NCBI RefSeq assembly: GCF_000378985.1
Contig: NZ_KB905370.1
Location: forward strand, 2,409,006-2,473,005
Length of the DNA: 64,000 nt
Reading direction: 5' to 3'
Source: Ensifer sp. BR816
GTDB taxonomy: Bacteria > Pseudomonadota > Alphaproteobacteria > Rhizobiales > Rhizobiaceae
Below the pieces are notes generated by a model. It had not been told where the DNA came from, searched no databases, and saw nothing but the letters and a program-made list of their open reading frames with translations. The stretch's first letter is position 1, and every line of letters begins with the position of its first letter. Position numbers and translations under genes: made by a program. This document shows positions 61,834 to 64,000 of this stretch, piece after piece.

Positions 61834-62982
61834 TCACCTTTCGTCCCGAGATTTCTTGTTTTCTGGCACACCGGCCAGGAGCCGGAACTCCTTCAGACCG
61901 GAGGGCGCCAAGTCCTCCATCAGTTCCAGAAAATTCATCGGCACCATGCGTTTAATTCTGCGCGCCAGATGAGGAATGGGGCTCGACGGCTCGGTGCGGT
62001 CGTAGAAGTCAATGACGAGGTCGATGCACCTTGTGACTTCCTCGCGCGAGCCAAGTCGCGACGGAAAGACTGCAGCAGGTCCGGTGTAGGTCGAATCCGC
62101 GCCGGAGCTCGTTTGCGAAGGTGTCTTGTCACGAACGACGGTTTCCTCGCTTGCGACCTCCCGCCGCGCGCCGGGTTGCGCCCGCTCGAGCGTCGAAATT
62201 ACGCGTTGAAGGAACCGGTCCAAATCCGACAATGTGAAGCGCACTTCACCGCCCATCTGTCGGTTAAGCGATGCTTCGAGTTCTCCCAACGCAACCGCTG
62301 CAGCACGTGCATTGGTGATAAGCTCGGCCGCTTCGGCCGAGGATTGCTCCGCAAATGCCGCGCAGCCTATTCTCATACGATCCAATAAGCGGTCATGCTC
62401 GCTTACGAGTGACGATTTCTCTGCCTCGCTCAGTCCGGGTGCAGCCTCGGCAAGAGCCGTTCGGGTGTCGATCGATCCGCGCTCCAAATCCCGGCCGGTG
62501 AATGGGCCAATACCGTGGGGCGCAAAAAAGGTCACCCTCCGAAGGTCGCCCAATAACCCATCCTTGTCGTTTTGAAGCTGGAGAAGCGCGTTGGTCCGGC
62601 GCAGCGCCGCATCCCGAGGAGTGGAGTCCGGTCGAAGTTCTGGATGCATTGTCTCCCAATGCAAGTCGAAGGTCCGGGCGATCAGGCCAAGTCCCGAGGC
62701 CAGGCCGGCAAAACCCTGTTCGTTTGCAAGGGCGCGAGTGACGATCACCAGGAGCCGCAGATCCCGCCCGTGCTGACGCAGCTCCTCCGATTTCCGAAGG
62801 ACGTTTGTCCAGTCGACGGGAACTTCGGCCCTTGCTACGGGGTTGTTCCGTTCGTCTCGGCTGATCTCGATTTGAGGTTGCATGAGGCGTTCCAGTTCGT
62901 GGAATCGCCCATCATTCCGCAAGCTTTCGCCAGAGGGGTTACTGCCATTCAGTGGACTTAGCCAGAGAGCTGAGTCGAACAA
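61834..62982 (-). CDS. tssA: T6SS assembly protein TssA (ImpA)
   Basis: TTG 62982 is the likely start, behind GGGGGGAT. The 382-residue protein has an ImpA_N domain (GSNPSGESLRNDGRFHELER, VDWTNVLRKSEELRQHGRDL, GLIARTFDLHWETMHPEL) and a C-terminal part ending RRIKRMVPMNFLELMEDLAP, near the short C-terminal type. TssA guides baseplate and sheath assembly. Confidence 0.93.
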   Translation of the reverse strand: MFDSALWLSPLNGSNPSGESLRNDGRFHELERLMQPQIEISRDERNNPVARAEVPVDWTNVLRKSEELRQHGRDLRLLVIVTRALANEQGFAGLASGLGLIARTFDLHWETMHPELRPDSTPRDAALRRTNALLQLQNDKDGLLGDLRRVTFFAPHGIGPFTGRDLERGSIDTRTALAEAAPGLSEAEKSSLVSEHDRLLDRMRIGCAAFAEQSSAEAAELITNARAAAVALGELEASLNRQMGGEVRFTLSDLDRFLQRVISTLERAQPGARREVASEETVVRDKTPSQTSSGADSTYTGPAAVFPSRLGSREEVTRCIDLVIDFYDRTEPSSPIPHLARRIKRMVPMNFLELMEDLAPSGLKEFRLLAGVPENKKSRDER

Positions 62983-63042
62983 CAGATCCCCCCGTTACCA
63001 ACTAATGTTCTACTCTCAAGGTACTTTTACCACAGTTTTTCA

Positions 63043-63058
63043 AGCAGTTCTATTTCCA
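63043..63058 (-). promoter_or_regulatory. Possible sigma-54 site before tssA
   Basis: The minus strand reads TGGAAATAGAACTGCT, with GG and GC spaced as in the -24/-12 pattern TGGCAC-N5-TTGC. The match is partial. It lies 60 bases before the tssA start in the only spacer (100 bases) near the head of the T6SS run. Confidence 0.3.
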
Positions 63059-63082
63059 CGTCACTCGATGGCGAGTGAATTT

Positions 63083-64000
63083 CTAGTTTCTGGTATCGAT
63101 GAGCCGGGTGGCGATCGACAGGACCGAGACACGCCCTGCGGCGATCACCGCACGCAGGTCTTCGGCAAAGGACTTGGTGGACTCGGTTGTGGGTCGAAGC
63201 TCAGGGAAAAGTGGTTCGTTCGTCTGCAAAACAATTATCAGACTTCTGCCGAATGTGCTGTCGACGGCGAAGGAGAGCTTCGCTGGATCGACTGCACCTT
63301 CGGCCGTCGGATAGGCAACCCGGATCGTTCGCATTCCCTCAGACACGGTTCCGAGGTCGGCAAGCGCATGATAGGGTCTCTTGATATTCGGAAGAACGTT
63401 AAAGAGATTGCCGGTGACGTCGGCGATTGCGACCCACAAGTAGCCTTCGTCAAGCGTGGCCGGCGCCAGCACGTCGATGACCGGGTTATCGCCAACCGAA
63501 TAGATGCCGGACATGTTCGGTTCGGACTTGTCGCCATATCCGAGGACGATTGTCATCGCACCCTGCCTTGCATCCGGCAGCAGCTCCTGAACGACGCATA
63601 GCTGGGTGTTGAGCACTGTGGCGTCGAAGTGCTGCTCGCGATCCCCAAGATGCGCGGCAAGCGCCTGTTGAACGGCCTGGATGTCCTTGCTGGAGGCGAC
63701 GTTTCCCCGGATAGATACCATCGCGCCAAGGGGGTAGGTACCCGTCTGCGGAGGCAGAATCACGAGTGGTCCGCAGGTCTGCAACGGCACCAGCAGGGAT
63801 TTCAGTTGATCCGGCGACAGATCGCGGGGACCGGCGGCGATACGTAGGACCGGCTCATAGCCGGCCTTTTTGGCAGCCGCAGCAAATCGGGTTACCGCGG
63901 CTTCGCGTCCTTTGACATCGCCCGCAAGTCCGGTAAGGCGAACCGTTCGATCAGCAACTTCCAGCTTCCACTCGTCCAACGGGGCGGCGAGCGCAAAAAA
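63083..64000 (-). CDS. C-terminal part of a T6SS-associated protein, runs off the window
   Basis: The frame is open to the last base, so the gene starts beyond 64000. The visible 305 residues begin with a BON-like motif (VRLTGLAGDVKGREAAVTRF, then AAAAKKAGYEP) and a second similar block (GTYPLGAMVSIRGNVASSKD). The final 150 residues, with GYLWVAIADVTGNLFNVLPN, look like DUF4384-type ends of T6SS serine/threonine kinases (PpkA). The kinase part itself, if any, lies outside. It stands 100 bases upstream of tssA on the same strand. Confidence 0.6.
   Translation of the reverse strand, partial: FFALAAPLDEWKLEVADRTVRLTGLAGDVKGREAAVTRFAAAAKKAGYEPVLRIAAGPRDLSPDQLKSLLVPLQTCGPLVILPPQTGTYPLGAMVSIRGNVASSKDIQAVQQALAAHLGDREQHFDATVLNTQLCVVQELLPDARQGAMTIVLGYGDKSEPNMSGIYSVGDNPVIDVLAPATLDEGYLWVAIADVTGNLFNVLPNIKRPYHALADLGTVSEGMRTIRVAYPTAEGAVDPAKLSFAVDSTFGRSLIIVLQTNEPLFPELRPTTESTKSFAEDLRAVIAAGRVSVLSIATRLIDTRN

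Overview
The window reads as chromosome or large-replicon DNA of an alphaproteobacterium in the Rhizobiales, most likely a Sinorhizobium/Ensifer or Rhizobium relative. This is inferred from gene content: a CUT1 sugar ABC operon with a ThuA-like protein, a class III adenylate cyclase with TPRs, DUF3606, a LigD-type ligase and a rhizobial style of type VI secretion cluster. It also rests on high GC and on frequent GTG/TTG starts with overlapping operon genes. No 16S rRNA or other species marker is present, so the genus is not fixed.

Layout. 0-6.5 kb: a diguanylate cyclase, then a scar of broken genes (nucleotidyltransferase fragment, IS481-type transposase remnant, histidine kinase tail), a small membrane protein, a secreted EF-hand protein and a decayed stretch. 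6.5-14 kb: a divergent carbohydrate locus with ThuA-like protein, Gfo/Idh oxidoreductase and ROK repressor on the minus strand, and a binding protein, two permeases and an ATPase on the plus strand. A strong hairpin lies behind the binding protein gene. 14.6-22 kb: a Phd/PIN toxin-antitoxin pair, a TPR adenylate cyclase, two nuclease-fold (PD-(D/E)XK-like) genes and two operons of small proteins. 22-24.2 kb: a LysR regulator divergent from an EamA/DMT exporter that ends in a clear terminator. 24.4-29 kb: a tRNA with anticodon CAT followed by accessory DNA holding a DUF433/DUF5615 pair, a RelB/ParE pair, a decayed methyltransferase, a tail fragment of the nuclease-fold gene and several tiny genes. 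29.7-39.4 kb: a serralysin-like RTX metalloprotease, DUF3606, a zinc-ribbon protein, a stand-alone ATP-dependent DNA ligase, a two-domain glycosyltransferase and a caspase-like/Sel1 protein.

39.8-64 kb is a type VI secretion (T6SS) locus. On the plus strand is a VgrG, DUF6484, short TIGR02270-like cassette. On the minus strand one long run reads (partial upstream gene)-tssA-B-C-hcp-E-F-G-FHA-tssJ-K-L-M-tagF-DUF2169-thiolase-like protein-DUF4150/HNH effector-putative immunity protein. The structural genes build the sheath, baseplate and membrane complex. DUF2169 and the PAAR-like DUF4150 part are expected to load the nuclease toxin onto VgrG, and the last gene is the best candidate for the antidote. 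ClpV (TssH) is not in the window and the locus continues past base 64000.

The most interesting material is the effector module with its thiolase-like protein, the truncated TIGR02270 gene, the insertion in TssE, the caspase-like gene divergent from vgrG, the fused glycosyltransferase, and the duplicated C-terminal piece of the nuclease-fold gene inside the toxin-antitoxin region.
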